A DNA stretch of 64,000 bases from Diphasiastrum complanatum (GCA_029204225.1 CM055097.1:66434644-66498643); one strand, 5' to 3'. Shown: positions 49,266-59,652, counted from the first letter of the stretch. Numbers and translations are program-made. Notes: generated by a model from the sequence alone, not told the origin.

Positions 49266-50623
49266 GAACAGTACTAAATCGTTACATTGCTGTGAATAGG
49301 ATCATCGTAATATATAATATCGGGCCACATGGCACCAAAATGGAGTACAATGATGTTCCATGAACATAATGAAAACTACACAACTAAGGCTCGTCAGAGT
49401 CATGGTAGGAACCATCATCTGAATCTGTGCCTGACTGCAGATCCCAAGGGGGTCTAGAGCCAAACTACGCTTGATTTGGTTGCCTACAGCTCAATGTCAA
49501 CACTTGCAAAAAACAAGCCTACACTTACCAAAATTTGAAAACTGATCGTTTCGATCTGCGCGAAGCTCAGATCCCCCTGGCACCGTGCACACCACCTCCG
49601 TATCGCCGAGTAGATGCCTGTCGACAATCCACACGCCAAGATCCGATGCCTACAGCTCCAAACAAAAAAATTTACCTCCTCCACGGCTGGCGCGATTCTG
49701 GCCGTGAAGAGGTGCTGGAAATTTAATATATTGATTTTTTTTTATGCGATTCTGGAGTGCGATTCTGGGAGGAGAATCGCGTTTCTTAGAAACACGATTT
49801 CCGAAACGTCCAGTCCCAGAATCACGATTCTGTGCAACTATGGTTCAAGATATCGGGTATGAGATTGTTTCAAAATTCTCTTTTCAAAAGTTGGTCCTAA
49901 AACCATCCTACTTTTACTACTCCATCCCCCAAAGGGCTTATGCTGGAAATAAGGAAATCTGTGAGTCCTTTCCCAACGGTCCAAAAACTGGAATGGAAAG
50001 AAATAGTAGAATAACATTCCCTAAGATTCACATCAGTAGACTACAAATAACAACTTGATAAATAAAAGAACATGGCTGGGAATTCAGTTTTCCTCAAAAT
50101 CATACAATTTCCTGATTGAGCTAGAGCTCACTCCCATGACAACCTCCTCCTCACCCTCCTCATCCCCTCTTTAAAACCCCACACTGATTACTAGAACTTT
50201 TGCATTTATTCAAAAGCGCAGGAAATAGAACTTAAATGATATTGCACACCAATCTAATCAAGTCTGAATGTTCAAATTTATGAGTTGACACAGCTTGCCT
50301 GACAATAAAAGAGTGCTTTACAAGAATAATCATACAAGGATGTGAAATAAAAAGTTGTTTACGGCTTTTGTGTGCAAAAAACTTAATAGCATTCAGTATT
50401 CAGGATAAATGCATAGTTAAAGATATCTGGCAACACATCCAGAAATACTAATTTCAAGTAGACGACTAGATACAAGCCGTCACACAATGCTGTACCTGAA
50501 AAAGAACTGAAGGATTCTTATCAGCCTCCAGGCATATAGCCTCCAATTTCAGACACATACGGTCCATCACAGACATATCCTTTGTGGGAGCATCACTAAG
50601 AATAAGTGAAATATTCTTGGGCC

Positions 50624-50627
<4 letters not shown>
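30682..50627 (-). CDS. Unidentified plant protein gene with very long introns
   Basis: Five coding exons on the minus strand: 50627-50496 (44 codons), 41320-41132 (63), 39943-39769 (about 58), 39493-39158 (112), 30846-30682 (54 plus TAG). Borders are GT-AG; acceptors such as tttttttttccag and catctttcag are good, while the 41132 donor (GTCC) is weak. ATG 50627 has an in-frame TAA upstream in its exon. Landmarks: N-terminal MDRMCLKLEAICLEADKNPS, exon 2 VENQMSTVGNNMRKLCAEI, exon 3 ELKQFLGIPQTSL, exon 4 helical and charged (KVADFSSKIQQAVEKETAKL), final exon DAYWYVGSEYREALMQRISE with acidic end FDEPDLDWELL. No signal peptide, membrane segment or known catalytic motif is visible; the fourth exon could form coiled coil. 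I do not recognise the family. Exon 3 does not keep phase with the simplest exon 2 (175 bases), see findings. Joining the last exon across 8.3 kb rests on phase only. Confidence 0.6.
30847..35559. other. Last intron of the unidentified gene, right-hand 4.7 kb without a gene
   Basis: No recognised motif. Plus-strand frames at 31629-31823 and 32932-33198 look like fragments of something once coding but match nothing I know. A short tandem duplication sits at about 34206-34341 (acttgttcctacaac versus acttgttactacaac after a shared agttacaaatttatgta). Confidence 0.4.
35560..35615. repeat. (GA)n microsatellite
   Basis: About 55 uninterrupted bases of GA. Confidence 0.95.
35780..38720 (-). mobile_element. 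Copia relic bounded by similar LTR-like repeats
   Basis: Segments at about 35790-36010 and 38495-38720 are similar and in the same direction (shared landmarks caacacattgaga, ttgaatcaattgcacaaaa or ggatcaattacacaaaa, and a later ttgga...caa block). Between them, on the minus strand, lies a copia RNase H region. A strong polypurine run (ggggggaaggaggggggggaa) at about 36652-36680 on the minus strand lies where the 3' LTR should begin. Degenerate PBS-like motifs (catatcaaagc on the minus strand) occur near 38385 and 38490. The element sits inside the longest intron of the unidentified gene, in the same orientation as that gene. Confidence 0.6.
36780..37360 (-). pseudogene. Copia RT C-terminus and RNase H fragment
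   Basis: The minus strand encodes the end of RT (YRQLVDVLIHET, then SKPEEAQWKVAKRILGLIKA). A broken stretch follows where the SDWAG-like and RKSTSGY-like motifs of copia would be. Then come SMWLRRLL near 36945 and a degraded CDNQSAI-like segment near 36895. This is the standard copia order of RT connection and RNase H. Several frame changes and stops make it non-functional. Earlier domains are not recognisable to its right. Confidence 0.75.
37361..39157. other. Intronic DNA, mostly copia leader and LTR
   Basis: No further pol domain can be read. From 38720 to the exon at 39158 the sequence is ordinary intron. Confidence 0.4.
41321..43650. other. Long intron, distal part
   Basis: No gene. 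A plus-strand frame at 42311-42547 has a Ser/Asp/Lys-rich peptide (SLSSLSDDDSPKKISK) and the following kilobase shows scattered coding-like stretches, including 43369-43689. No family was recognised; a decayed transposable element is possible. Confidence 0.35.
43651..43904 (+). repeat. Two-copy tandem repeat, period 130 bp
   Basis: Units begin at 43651 and 43781 with atgtttgttctgt. Both contain ttgttgccttcactagttca, agttcaaggcc, cagccac and tttctcacg. Confidence 0.85.
44006..44408 (+). repeat. LTR-like sequence (candidate solo LTR)
   Basis: About 403 bp starting TGATGTG and ending TTTCAACA. It has a purine-rich ggtggggaacc just outside the left end and a TATA box (ggcctataaatacc, about 44213) followed by a plausible leader. 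No PBS follows and no 5-base target duplication matches exactly, so the call is tentative. Confidence 0.4.
44409..44983. other. Intron segment left of the LINE
   Basis: T-rich with long homopolymer runs near 44756-44810 and a 14-base near-repeat (taactcccaggt twice, about 44908-44940). No gene. Confidence 0.4.
44984..45029. repeat. (CT)n microsatellite at LINE left end
   Basis: About 45 bases of CT directly before the LINE leader. Confidence 0.95.
45589..45789 (+). pseudogene. LINE ORF1-like fragment
   Basis: A 66-codon open stretch ending in TGA reads through SWASLFKEDVREGT and VISATISEERMREYKALNIR to VRGVEDTNDPMTEAASFLF. A helical segment followed by a beta-strand-like NIRVRGV and an acidic turn resembles the coiled-coil to RNA-binding junction of L1-type ORF1 proteins. 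That assignment is by pattern only. The rest of ORF1 is gone: the endonuclease begins about 20 bases later. Confidence 0.4.
45793..48696 (+). pseudogene. LINE ORF2: endonuclease and reverse transcriptase
   Basis: The endonuclease remnant starts with YVLLAGDFN near 45800, the Asp/Asn motif of APE-type nucleases. It shifts frame twice and continues in the long frame 45983-47203 with VVDYFMGL and LSDHSYL (the conserved SDH). RT follows: IHPIHKGGD, KYRTIMISHLFAKV, AGFRPGYTTSDHIF, VDFRKAFESVP. A TGA at 47201-47203 interrupts it, then the same frame continues to GVKQRCPLSPTLFGLYIDEL. A one-base loss near 47432-47440 moves to the next frame, which carries the catalytic YADDVVLLSR and NVAKTKVM and runs to TGA at 48451-48453. 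Beyond that stop comes CDLHDIEDEFHFLFRCPAYY, the Cys/His tail typical of LINE RTs. At least two stops and several shifts make it inactive. Confidence 0.85.
49112..49141. repeat. (CT)n microsatellite at LINE 3' end
   Basis: About 28 bases of CT directly after the cttt-rich LINE tail. Confidence 0.9.
49219..49262. repeat. (CA)n microsatellite
   Basis: About 44 bases of CA. Confidence 0.95.
49263..50495. other. Intron segment with a CpG-rich patch
   Basis: Around 49550-49700 the sequence is CpG-rich. On the minus strand 49460-49395 could read RPPWDLQSGTDSDDGSYHDS and end at TAG, a plausible acidic C-terminus, perhaps of a decayed transposase or captured gene. This is not supported by any clear motif. 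From 49680 to 49830 several near-repeats of gcgattctg occur. Confidence 0.3.

Positions 50628-50669
<42 letters not shown>
50628..50669. repeat. (CT)21 microsatellite
   Basis: Exactly 42 bases of CT on the plus strand. On the minus strand it is the (GA)21 tract before the ATG of the unidentified gene. Confidence 0.95.
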
Positions 50670-50671
<2 letters not shown>

Positions 50672-50697
50672 GTGCTTATCTTTGCCAAGGTACCCTC
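50628..50697 (-). promoter_or_regulatory. 5'UTR segment with (GA)21 abutting the start codon
   Basis: The exon holding the ATG begins after a strong acceptor, ctctctttttgtgacag, at 50697. The minus strand then reads a short leader followed by 42 bases of GA ending directly at ATG 50627. The leader has TAA in frame with the ATG, so translation cannot start further up in this exon. Confidence 0.6.
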
Positions 50698-53344
50698 CTG
50701 TCACAAAAAGAGAGCACAACTACGTTAAGTTCTGTGAATAAGAAAAGGTATAAGAGACTTCTGAATCACTTACTGCAATCTGAACATGTAGCTTTCAAGA
50801 AAGCACAAATTTGCATATAAGGTCCTTCTGTTCTTCATTCTTGAGATGCAAATATTGAAAGATTTGTTTATTCTATTGAGACAGTGCTGGTGTGATACCA
50901 GGTTCTAGTTAACACAAAATTTTAAAATGGAATAAACATTTATAAGGTTCCATCATTGTCTGGTGAAAGACCTGTTTCATGGTGCAATGCATGCAAAGAA
51001 GCTGACTCGTTATTGCGTGACTGATTCTAACCCCCAGGCAGCTAATGTATTATCTGATATTTTATACGCACAGGAAGGTTCGAAAAATAACACCATTCAT
51101 TACTTGATAGGTACACTAGGCGGATCAGCTCCACCATAGAGTTGCCTACAGCATGTGTGCACTGTGAAAGTAGATGAAACTTAGCTAGATAATTTGCATG
51201 CCAAATGTCATCATGGGGTTGGACCTCAACCACCTCACAATTCTGCATATCTTACTTATGATTTGGCATAGGTATTTGGGTCATGACCTTGAGTTCCATC
51301 AAGGGCCAACACATGTCCTATTCTATAGGGATGCAAAAATGCAAGTGGTGCACCTCAATCCAACATCCTCATCTCATTGGATTATGGGGTCCAATCACGT
51401 TTAGAGGTTCATAATGAGGGGCCTAATCATCTTTCAAGGGTCACCATGTGCTGATTAGTGTAGGAACCCGAGCTAACACTATATGTTTAATGAGAACTCT
51501 TTGTACATACACTTTTTGAGAGAGAAATTTTGAGTCATTTGAAATTGCTTGTTGTAGAAACCCGAGAGCAAGGAAATTTCCCTCTCTAAAATGCCTTGTA
51601 TTCTCAGTTTTGGTTGAGGCTAATGACGACACTTAGTTTTTTCACTTGTGTACTTGATATGTGCTTGATTTTCATGATTGATCTCTATTTGTGTACATGA
51701 GCTCTTGCCAAGATGCAAAGCTAGTTAGAGTGCCATCTAAAATCTGATTTTGATCAACATAGCCTTGATAGTGTGCAACCTCACATGCATGTAGATCTTT
51801 TCGAGGTCCTAAAATGCAAGTTATCATGCACAAGGTCATCAATAGGTAGAAGCGTAATTATGCATACACATATGTATGATATAGTCACCATCTTCTTGAA
51901 GGCTACAATTACATTTCCAGGAATGGCCGGGTCATGAGGGTGACACGTGCCCATCTAGAAGGCTTCTTCAAGTTAGTTAGTTCAACCACAGGCTGCACTC
52001 TGTATAATATAAAAATTACCATCAAGTTTCATATTACGAAATGCATGCTAAAAGAACGCTACAACAGGATCTAAGATTTGATATTTCAATAATGGTTCTT
52101 TGTGAAAAAAAAATTAAGCTTCATGGGGACTAAACTGAGCGAATGATGAGCAGTAAATTATGGGTCTATCGAAAAAAAAATATATGTAAAGGACTAGGAG
52201 CATTGATTGAAAGCAAGAACTTCTGCAGAAATAGTTAAGTAGTAAAGAATCCACCTGAGCCCTCCTCAGAAATCTTGCCAACCAAACTTAATACAAAAAC
52301 CATTGCCTAGATATTAGATTTGAAGGAACCATTGCCTGGATATTAGATTCGAAGGAACCACTACAGTAAAAAGTTCACCACTGATTGACAAAATTTTGAG
52401 AGTTTAAAAGCGTCTCCAAGCAGCAAGGCTTAAAAACATGAGAAACTTGGTTCTTGGCAATACAAAAACTAGAATTCCATCTTCTGAGACTTCAAGGTAA
52501 TAAAGCAAGATTTTCTCTATCTACTTAACTTATCTATAGCCAAGTCCTTTAAGAACTTCCTCGCTAACAACGAACCTGGACTCAATAACTCTTAGTATGC
52601 CACGAATTTCGTGTACCAGCCCTAAATACTAAACTTGCATAAGCATGGCCACAAAATTTTAAGACAGTCAAATCGTCACAATACTCTGTGAATGCTGATA
52701 ATCAAGACAATCAAGCGCCTGAATTCAGTAAGCATTCAGGCCGTTTAGCTTAATGATGTTTATTATTAAAGGACACTATCACCTGACAGAATAGGGAGAT
52801 CACTTCTGGACCATGACCTCGCAAGCAACGCGGCTATAGCTTGCTAATTGCTTAATTTCTCATGTCTACCGGCCAGACCATAAACAGAGCTAAAACCCGG
52901 CGCTTTTAACTGCCAATAGATTTTCCAATTTACGAATCTTTATACAGAAAATTTCCCAAACTAAGGCTTAGTTCCCCTACAATCAGCTGAGATGGTGCAG
53001 AGGCTCTCGAACCCCATGAACCCCATGCCGGCTTCACTCAACAGTTCGTTGCCTTAACGCGTATTATAAGAAAATCCGTAGTACCGCGAACCAGAAAACA
53101 ATTAGCCACAGCGCAAAGTAATTTAATCCTATCATCGATAGGAACAAAACAGACAAAGGGGAGCTACATGCACGAATTCATTAAACTATTAAAATCAGAA
53201 ACAACAGCTGCATACAGAAACTATAATCAAAATGAACAACAGGCGCATAAATTTTTCGCTCATTTTCAATCGGTGCGTGTACCTCAAACATTGTTAAACT
53301 TCCATCATATCATGTCGTATAAACAGCGAAGAAGAGCACCTCAC
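50698..53344. other. Probable 5'UTR intron, no gene
   Basis: No motif recognised. A 29-base tandem duplication occurs near 52303-52365 (accattgcct, gatattaga, gaaggaacca repeated). Confidence 0.4.
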
Positions 53345-53539
53345 CGTTTACAGAAAAAGGCAAAGGCGATGTACCCTCATCTGACAATGGAAATGTTTCA
53401 AATCAAAGCTCTCCCAGTGCTTTCACGGCACAAATCCGCAGTCTGGGACAAAGGATATTATGACAGAGCTTCGATCGATCATCGACGAAATGCCTTATCG
53501 AAGCGACGAAGCCTATCGAAGCCGTATGCGTTCGTTTAA
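53168..53539 (+). CDS. Open frame of uncertain status opposite a promoter-like region
   Basis: A 123-codon frame from ATG 53168 to TAA, encoding a basic peptide (RRRAPHRLQKKAKAMYPHL in the middle) without a recognised domain. It overlaps the region that should hold the first exon of the minus-strand gene. Its length is somewhat above chance expectation, but there is no homology, signal or splice evidence. It could equally be a by-product of CpG-rich 5'UTR sequence on the other strand. Confidence 0.2.
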   Translation: MHEFIKLLKSETTAAYRNYNQNEQQAHKFFAHFQSVRVPQTLLNFHHIMSYKQRRRAPHRLQKKAKAMYPHLTMEMFQIKALPVLSRHKSAVWDKGYYDRASIDHRRNALSKRRSLSKPYAFV

Positions 53540-53660
53540 TAATATTTCTCTCTGATAAAAGCCGATAGCGAGAGGTGGAGGAGATGACGCCGTATAGTAT
53601 ACGGTATACGTAGAGGCAATTATACATGGCTGTAGAGAACGGGTATAGTTTACCCCCTTC
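53345..53660 (-). promoter_or_regulatory. Candidate first (5'UTR) exon and promoter of the unidentified gene
   Basis: On the minus strand a good donor, aacg/gtgaggtgc, ends a CpG-rich stretch at 53345. No ATG in it opens a long frame, consistent with a noncoding first exon. TA-rich palindromic sequence (tatagtatacggtatac, about 53595-53611) lies upstream and could act as the core promoter. Assignment to the gene starting at 50627 is inference from position and strand. Confidence 0.35.
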
Positions 53661-53864
53661 ATACGGTATGATGTAGCGTACGCTTGCGATTTGTGCTTTG
53701 ATTAACTTTTTGTTTTTTTTTTTTGTTTTTGTTCCTTGGAAGTCATCCTCATGCCTTGGTCATAACTTGGGGAGGCCTCCCATTACCAAATTTTGGATGA
53801 CTTAAGTTATGCCCACGCTCCGACATGCTCTAATATCTCATGTTTTGTTGTGGAAGTGTGGAGC

Positions 53865-54065
53865 CTCCCTTTGGAGATGTCGTTACTATTTGGCCCTTCC
53901 CTTCCCATCCGTGAATTTCGTTTTTACATTTTTTTTTTGACGTAAATTTTTTTTTACATGCACCTTCCTCCCTTTGGAGATGTCGTTACTATTTAGCCCT
54001 TCCCTTCCCATCCGTGAATTTCGTTTTTTTTTTTTGACGTAAATTTTTTTTTACACGCACCTTCC
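53865..54065 (+). repeat. Two-copy tandem repeat, period about 103 bp
   Basis: Units begin near 53865 and 53968 with cctccctttggagatgtcgt. They share ttcccatccgtgaatttcg, a T-run, gacgtaaa and a T-run before aca-gcacctt. Confidence 0.85.
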
Positions 54066-54152
54066 GGGCGGAAAGTGCATGTAAAAAATGTAAATTTTTT
54101 ATGTGCACCTTCCGGTGTCCGGAAGGTGCCTGTAAAAAAAAAAATTTGTCAA
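54034..54152. repeat. Inverted repeat with nested hairpins
   Basis: The left arm ttgacgtaaa...ttacacgcaccttccgg (54034-54067) pairs with the right arm ccggaaggtgcctgtaaa...tttgtcaa (54118-54152). Inside, gcggaaagtgcatgtaa and ttatgtgcaccttccgg form two smaller hairpins with the arms, so the core motif gcaccttccgg appears four times in alternating direction. This resembles a small foldback or MITE-type element. Flanking target duplication was not determined. Confidence 0.7.
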
Positions 54153-54551
54153 AAAAAAAATCTGCCCTACAGATTACGTTCTGTGAGGCATCACCATTTC
54201 CTTTGTAAAAATTTAAAAACTGATGTTACGGTTGCATAGCTACACAAGGGTTGTCGTCTCAAGCGAATGTTGAATGAGTTGATGTCACCTGACATCAATT
54301 AGTTCTAGTTTTATGCAACTATAAATTATATGCATTTGCATAGATTGCAATATAAGTTGCGTTCTCTTGTGGGTGCCACATGCAGTTATCAATGCACATC
54401 AACATCCTGGATGCGCCCCCCAAGATGCACTTCCTAATGTGGACCTGACGCAGGGGAGCCACATGGGGTTTTGCGAAACCAAAACTTCTCGACTGTGCAA
54501 GTAAGTAGAAGCCTTCAACATTCATGTCTGGCCACAAAAACGTTCATGTGG

Positions 54552-54553
<2 letters not shown>

Positions 54554-54636
<83 letters not shown>
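54554..54636. repeat. (TG)n microsatellite, 83 bp
   Basis: About 41 uninterrupted TG units. Confidence 0.98.
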
Positions 54637-54638
<2 letters not shown>

Positions 54639-57600
54639 GCACTTGAATTTTCCTAGAAAAACTTAAAGATGTTAAAAGGTTAGAGTTAAACTAACTTCGA
54701 TATAAGATCTAGAGATGATTTCTGGTTAGTATCAAGTGTTGTAGCCTAGAGATAAAATCATGTGCATTAGCAAATGATGTCTTTCAACTACATGTGGAAC
54801 AATTGCCTATTACTCACTAGAAATTGGGTGAGATTCTCTATGGCAATTTGTTCATATACAAAAATCCAATAGATAAGTAGGGCCTTGTTAAAATTCATTT
54901 CATAGACTTGGACTTCTTAGATCCATGTAAAGGAACACCTTGCCTTGTCTCCTCTCATCAAGTACTTGTAATTTTGGCCTTGCCTTATAAAGGCAGGACT
55001 GTGTGTTCAAGCTGGTCAAGGTAGTTGCATGGCTCTAAATTAAAGTGTCCCTTTGAAGAAGAACATTCAGTCCTATATGCTTGTGCTTGAAAATGTGTGT
55101 TGAGCATTAACACAATAATAACTTCTATACATGCAATATAGATGAGGCCATAGAGGATGGAGACTATCCACCAATTTACTTGTTTTATCTTGTAAAAATT
55201 ACCAAACCGTCAACTTGATTTACTAATGACATGGGCCCCAAAACAAGAGTGAAATGGTGAGAACCTAGCTTGCCATACACAACCTTTCCATGTAGATAGT
55301 AGCTTCTTTATTGTATCTATCTATTCACCTGATTTACAAAGTAAATGTGAATGAGCTAAGAAGTGCATGCGTGTGATTTCAAGTTGTGGAATGGTAAGTG
55401 GAGTGTCCTAAAAGAATCAATTACATTGAACATATGATCTCATGTTTGTGTCTTTCATTTTTATCACATATTTGTATGTCACGTACACTAATGCACATGG
55501 TCCATAGATTTCTAATTTCTCTTGCATTAACTGACAAGAAATATTCATTTACAAAGCAAACCCTTGTAGCACGCAAACATTGAGCAAAAAACAACACTAC
55601 AAATTGGTCCTCCTAGTGATCACCTATAGAGCAAAGAGAAGGCCATTTCAAGTCAAAGCTATAAATTGTTCTAGCAAGGAAATAGACAAGGTTGAGCAAA
55701 GATTCCCCATGAATGATCACCTTGCTTCTTGCTTTCCATAAGTTATACAACAACGTATTCCTATTGTTATGTCAATTTATCTTAGATTCTTTACTAACAA
55801 AAGTATGATTATTATGACCTAGCAAGATTGAAATAGAAGTAGATGTTGGTTGCTCTTTCACAACAAGGGCCAAAATTTGTATTCTTAAAAGTCTTGTTGA
55901 GTGTGTCGTTGGTAGGTAGGCCCCATTTGTAAAAGCTACCATTGAAATTATATATGACCTTGCCAAGCGTTATGAAATTGATACTACAAGACCTTTTCTT
56001 TTATCCCTTGTAAATAGACTCTACATTCCATTTGTCATTAAGCTTGATGTAGATTGCATTTCCTTGCATTTTGAAGCAATCACAGTATGAAATTTTTTCC
56101 ATGTGAGTCACAGGTTGTCGTTTTTGCGGTGTGTCTCAAAAAGTGTTGTCCCATGTAAGTTCTCTTTTATTTTTCTTGTTTGAAATTTTTTTTTTGCTCC
56201 TCCAAGAATGATATTGCACCCAAGGATTATAAAAAATTGAATGCTTTACTCATAAATTCATAGTCCCCCATTTGTTTTGATATCATTTGTAAGAACTATT
56301 TATTGTGAACACTATTATATGAGGTTATTTAATTTATTTTAATTTAATGTTTGTGATGTTTTGATGATTGTGATATATATACCCATTAGATCAATGTTTG
56401 TTGTCCAATTCTTTCATTACCTTGTAGTCTTTCATGTACGCAAATATGCCAAGCAAGTTTCATTTGGGCCTCAAGTTGTCTCTCCTATACTGCAAAATGA
56501 TCACACCTCTCAAGCACGTGAAAGAATAACTAACTAATGACGGGAGGTAAAGAGGGAGACAAAAAAACATCAAGAAAGAAAAAAGACATATACTAGCAAA
56601 TTGTGATGGAAACCATGCAGTCAAACATCAAATGTCGAAGTCAATGTTGTAAGGTGCATTCTTATGATGTAGAGCATGTGAAAATATCCACCTGAATTGT
56701 GCATACTTTGATTTATTCTCTAAGAGAATACATCCTAAAAAAAATACTTGTCGGTTTGTTTATGGATTGTCTTTTTCACTTTACAGTTGTACAAGTTTGA
56801 AGATACATACTTTAAAATAAGCTTGCACAAATTTTTCATGCCTTGAGGGCACAAAGTCCTTATTTCTAAAAGTTGTTCAAAATACATGTTCACCTCCATA
56901 AAAAGAAGAGGAAGTACTAAGTCTTGCTGTGAAAGCACAATTTTGTTCATAACACATGCCAATTCATTATGAAGGTTTTGCCTTGAGGGTGGTTAGATTA
57001 ATAGTGAGACAACTGTATAAGGAAACATTGAGCTAGTTGAACCAGAATGCTTGTAGGAGAAAATAAAGAAATGAATCGCATGTTTCAAAAATGCAACAAA
57101 TCTAACTCACAGACAAAACATGAAAAGACCGCTCTTTATAAAATATGACATACAAATGTTATAATAAGTAACTGTCATATTGGCACAACAATTAAAAAAA
57201 AAAAATTAACCACATAGTAGGAAACCACAATGGAGAATACCGCAGAAGAGGGAACACTAACCTGCATCCATCCACAAAAACAACGAGTTAGAACCAGGTA
57301 TTTTCAGTGGGAACTGCATGTATCTCTACATCCCCTCATAGTTATCCATGTCACTGGGTAATTCACCCATAGCTGCTATAATGTGTCCAAGCTATTTTTT
57401 TTGGAAAAAAAGATCATGATCTATAAGTTTTATAGAGTCATTGATTATCTGAAATGTTTATATCACATTGACATCCATCCACTTTTTTATCCTTGGTAGG
57501 TAGTGTTTTCATGCTCGCAAAAAACACCTATTACTATCCTTTTTACAGTCAGTATGTCCTTGATTGATGTAAATGTATTGCCACACAGTCTAGGAAAACC

Positions 57601-58199
57601 CTTTATCTGGAGGATTTTTCTACCTATTGTAGGTGATCATTATGTATTCAGTAATTTAGGAAGAACATCTTTCACAAAACTTTGTTTGTAACAATCCCTC
57701 AGTCAATTATAATCTGTCATAGCACCTCATTGGGCTGTTTGTCCTTTTGAGTCAATGGAATAACCCCAAAAAGAACTCAAAAAAAATCCTCAATTCTTTA
57801 ACCAACTCTATTATAGCGATCAGTTTTTTAAAAAAAATTATACAAAAATCAATACCCACCATTAAGAGTGGAACATGTATCTTGAATACATAATCCAAGT
57901 AAAAATGAAATCATCATAATCCTTCAAAGGTAGATTTTGCTTTTCTCTTATAGTCATATCATACAAATCATAGGTAATTTGGTCTATCCACTCACCAATA
58001 AAACATACTACAATCTTTTTTTCACATTATGAGTGTACAATGTTCTGTAAAACAAATCAGTCTATGCCAGAAACCATTTATCCTCAAGAATTAGCTTTTA
58101 GTACTATCATGGATAATCATTACGTAATCATTCATTATCAGGAGGAACAACTCCACACAAGTAAACTATCTTAAAACAACCTATGTAAGTCAAAATAGA
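54637..58199. other. Gene-poor AT-rich DNA
   Basis: No recognised protein or RNA. Short open frames at 55398-55583, 56735-56962 and 57503-57691 lack motifs. Confidence 0.4.
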
Positions 58200-59170
58200 A
58201 TCTGTTAAAGAACAACAGTGGGCAAAAAAACCACAGGAGTCACAGTAAGAACCTCATAACACCAGGAACATCATCCAGTAAAACCACAACTATAAAAAAG
58301 AGAGGTATTAAGTGAAAAAACATAAGAGGATCACCACCAAGAAAAATTCCAATAGTAAACCCAAAAAAATCACAACTCATGTAGAAAAAAGCACACAAAG
58401 CAAAACTCTAATAAACAACCTAAAGTCAACAACACCATGACAGCAACCGAACCAACAAAACAGATTAGAAAAACTAAAAAACCAAAGCAAGAAAAACAAA
58501 AAAAAAAAAAGAGCAGAACAAGAAAACGTAAGAACAACCTATAAAACGTGCCAAAAGTACAGAACCCCATACAACGGAAAAAAAGGCAAGCAAAAATCTG
58601 AACATCCAGCAAGACGCCCCAAACAAACAGGAAGAGACCCCCCAAAACTACAACAAACAAGCCAAGAATGCCACAAAAGCACGAAGGAAAAAACACAAAA
58701 CATCATAACAAACCAACGTGATAACCACGAGATCACCAGCACAGATCCAAGTAATGAGAGGGAAGCAAAAGAAAAAACTAGGGCATGCCACATGAACCAG
58801 AGAAGTCAAAAAATAGCAAGCGCACACAGCCCACCTAAAACAGCCTAAAAAAATCCATAGAAGACCACAGGCAAGGACGTAAGCACAACAACAAAGGAGC
58901 ACCAGAAAAAACCAACAAAAGATTGTACCTTAGATGCCATGATTAGCAACACCACCAATCTGAAATACACTACCTTTACAAAGCCTACTAAATACTCACA
59001 GACCCAGAAACCGCCAGCAAACGTGCCAAACACCAAGCCAATCATCCTTGCCAGAAGCGCGCCACACCAAAAAACACAAAAAACTTAGCAGTGAAGATCG
59101 CCAAGCCACCAAGAAAACTAAACACACCTTCACGCCAGAAAACCAACGTGAGAAGCTAACCAGCATAGCA
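58200..59170. other. Strongly T-poor, A/C-rich block
   Basis: Across nearly 1 kb the plus strand is made almost entirely of A, C and G with few T. The asymmetry stops rather sharply near 59170. Because the minus strand is therefore poor in A, stop codons are rare there, and three overlapping minus frames (58370-58696, 58539-58793, 58648-58902) appear open and hydrophobic. They are a composition effect, not genes. The origin of the block is unknown. Confidence 0.7.
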
Positions 59171-59652
59171 GAGTGGATCTCTAAAATTGTTTGCTATTAT
59201 TGTCATAATGTTGATGACAACATTTAGTGATTGCACAATTGCAGCTAAACTAAATCCATGCAAAAACTTGTATGCCATACATCATAGCTCCCTTCTCAAC
59301 CACAATGGATTCACTTGTGAAATTATCTAACATCTCTGTTAGAATTTTTTGCGCAACAGTCAACACTAACAACAAATATTTTTCAGATTATGCCTTTGTC
59401 TACCTACTCTTCATGCTCATGGATTTCAATTTATCTAGATGGCCTGAAGCTCATCATCCATGAATGTTGTTCACAACACACCCACAATACCCCGAGTGGT
59501 CAAATTTCTTCATAAATTCAGGGATATCAATAATGGGAAATAGTACCTCTAATCTCCACTAGACAAAAGAGGCTCTCAAGCACACGAAGCATGAGAGGGG
59601 TATTTCAATATTTTGCACCCTTGGATATATGAGTTGGCTTTGTCTTTTTTTA
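59171..59652. other. Intergenic DNA
   Basis: Ordinary AT-rich sequence with no motif recognised. Confidence 0.4.

Noticed and set aside
58370-59045. Three overlapping minus-strand frames encoding Phe/Leu/Val/Cys-rich peptides that look like membrane proteins
   Set aside because: They exist because the plus strand lacks T, which removes stop codons on the minus strand in several frames at once. No frame has codon or motif evidence over the others.
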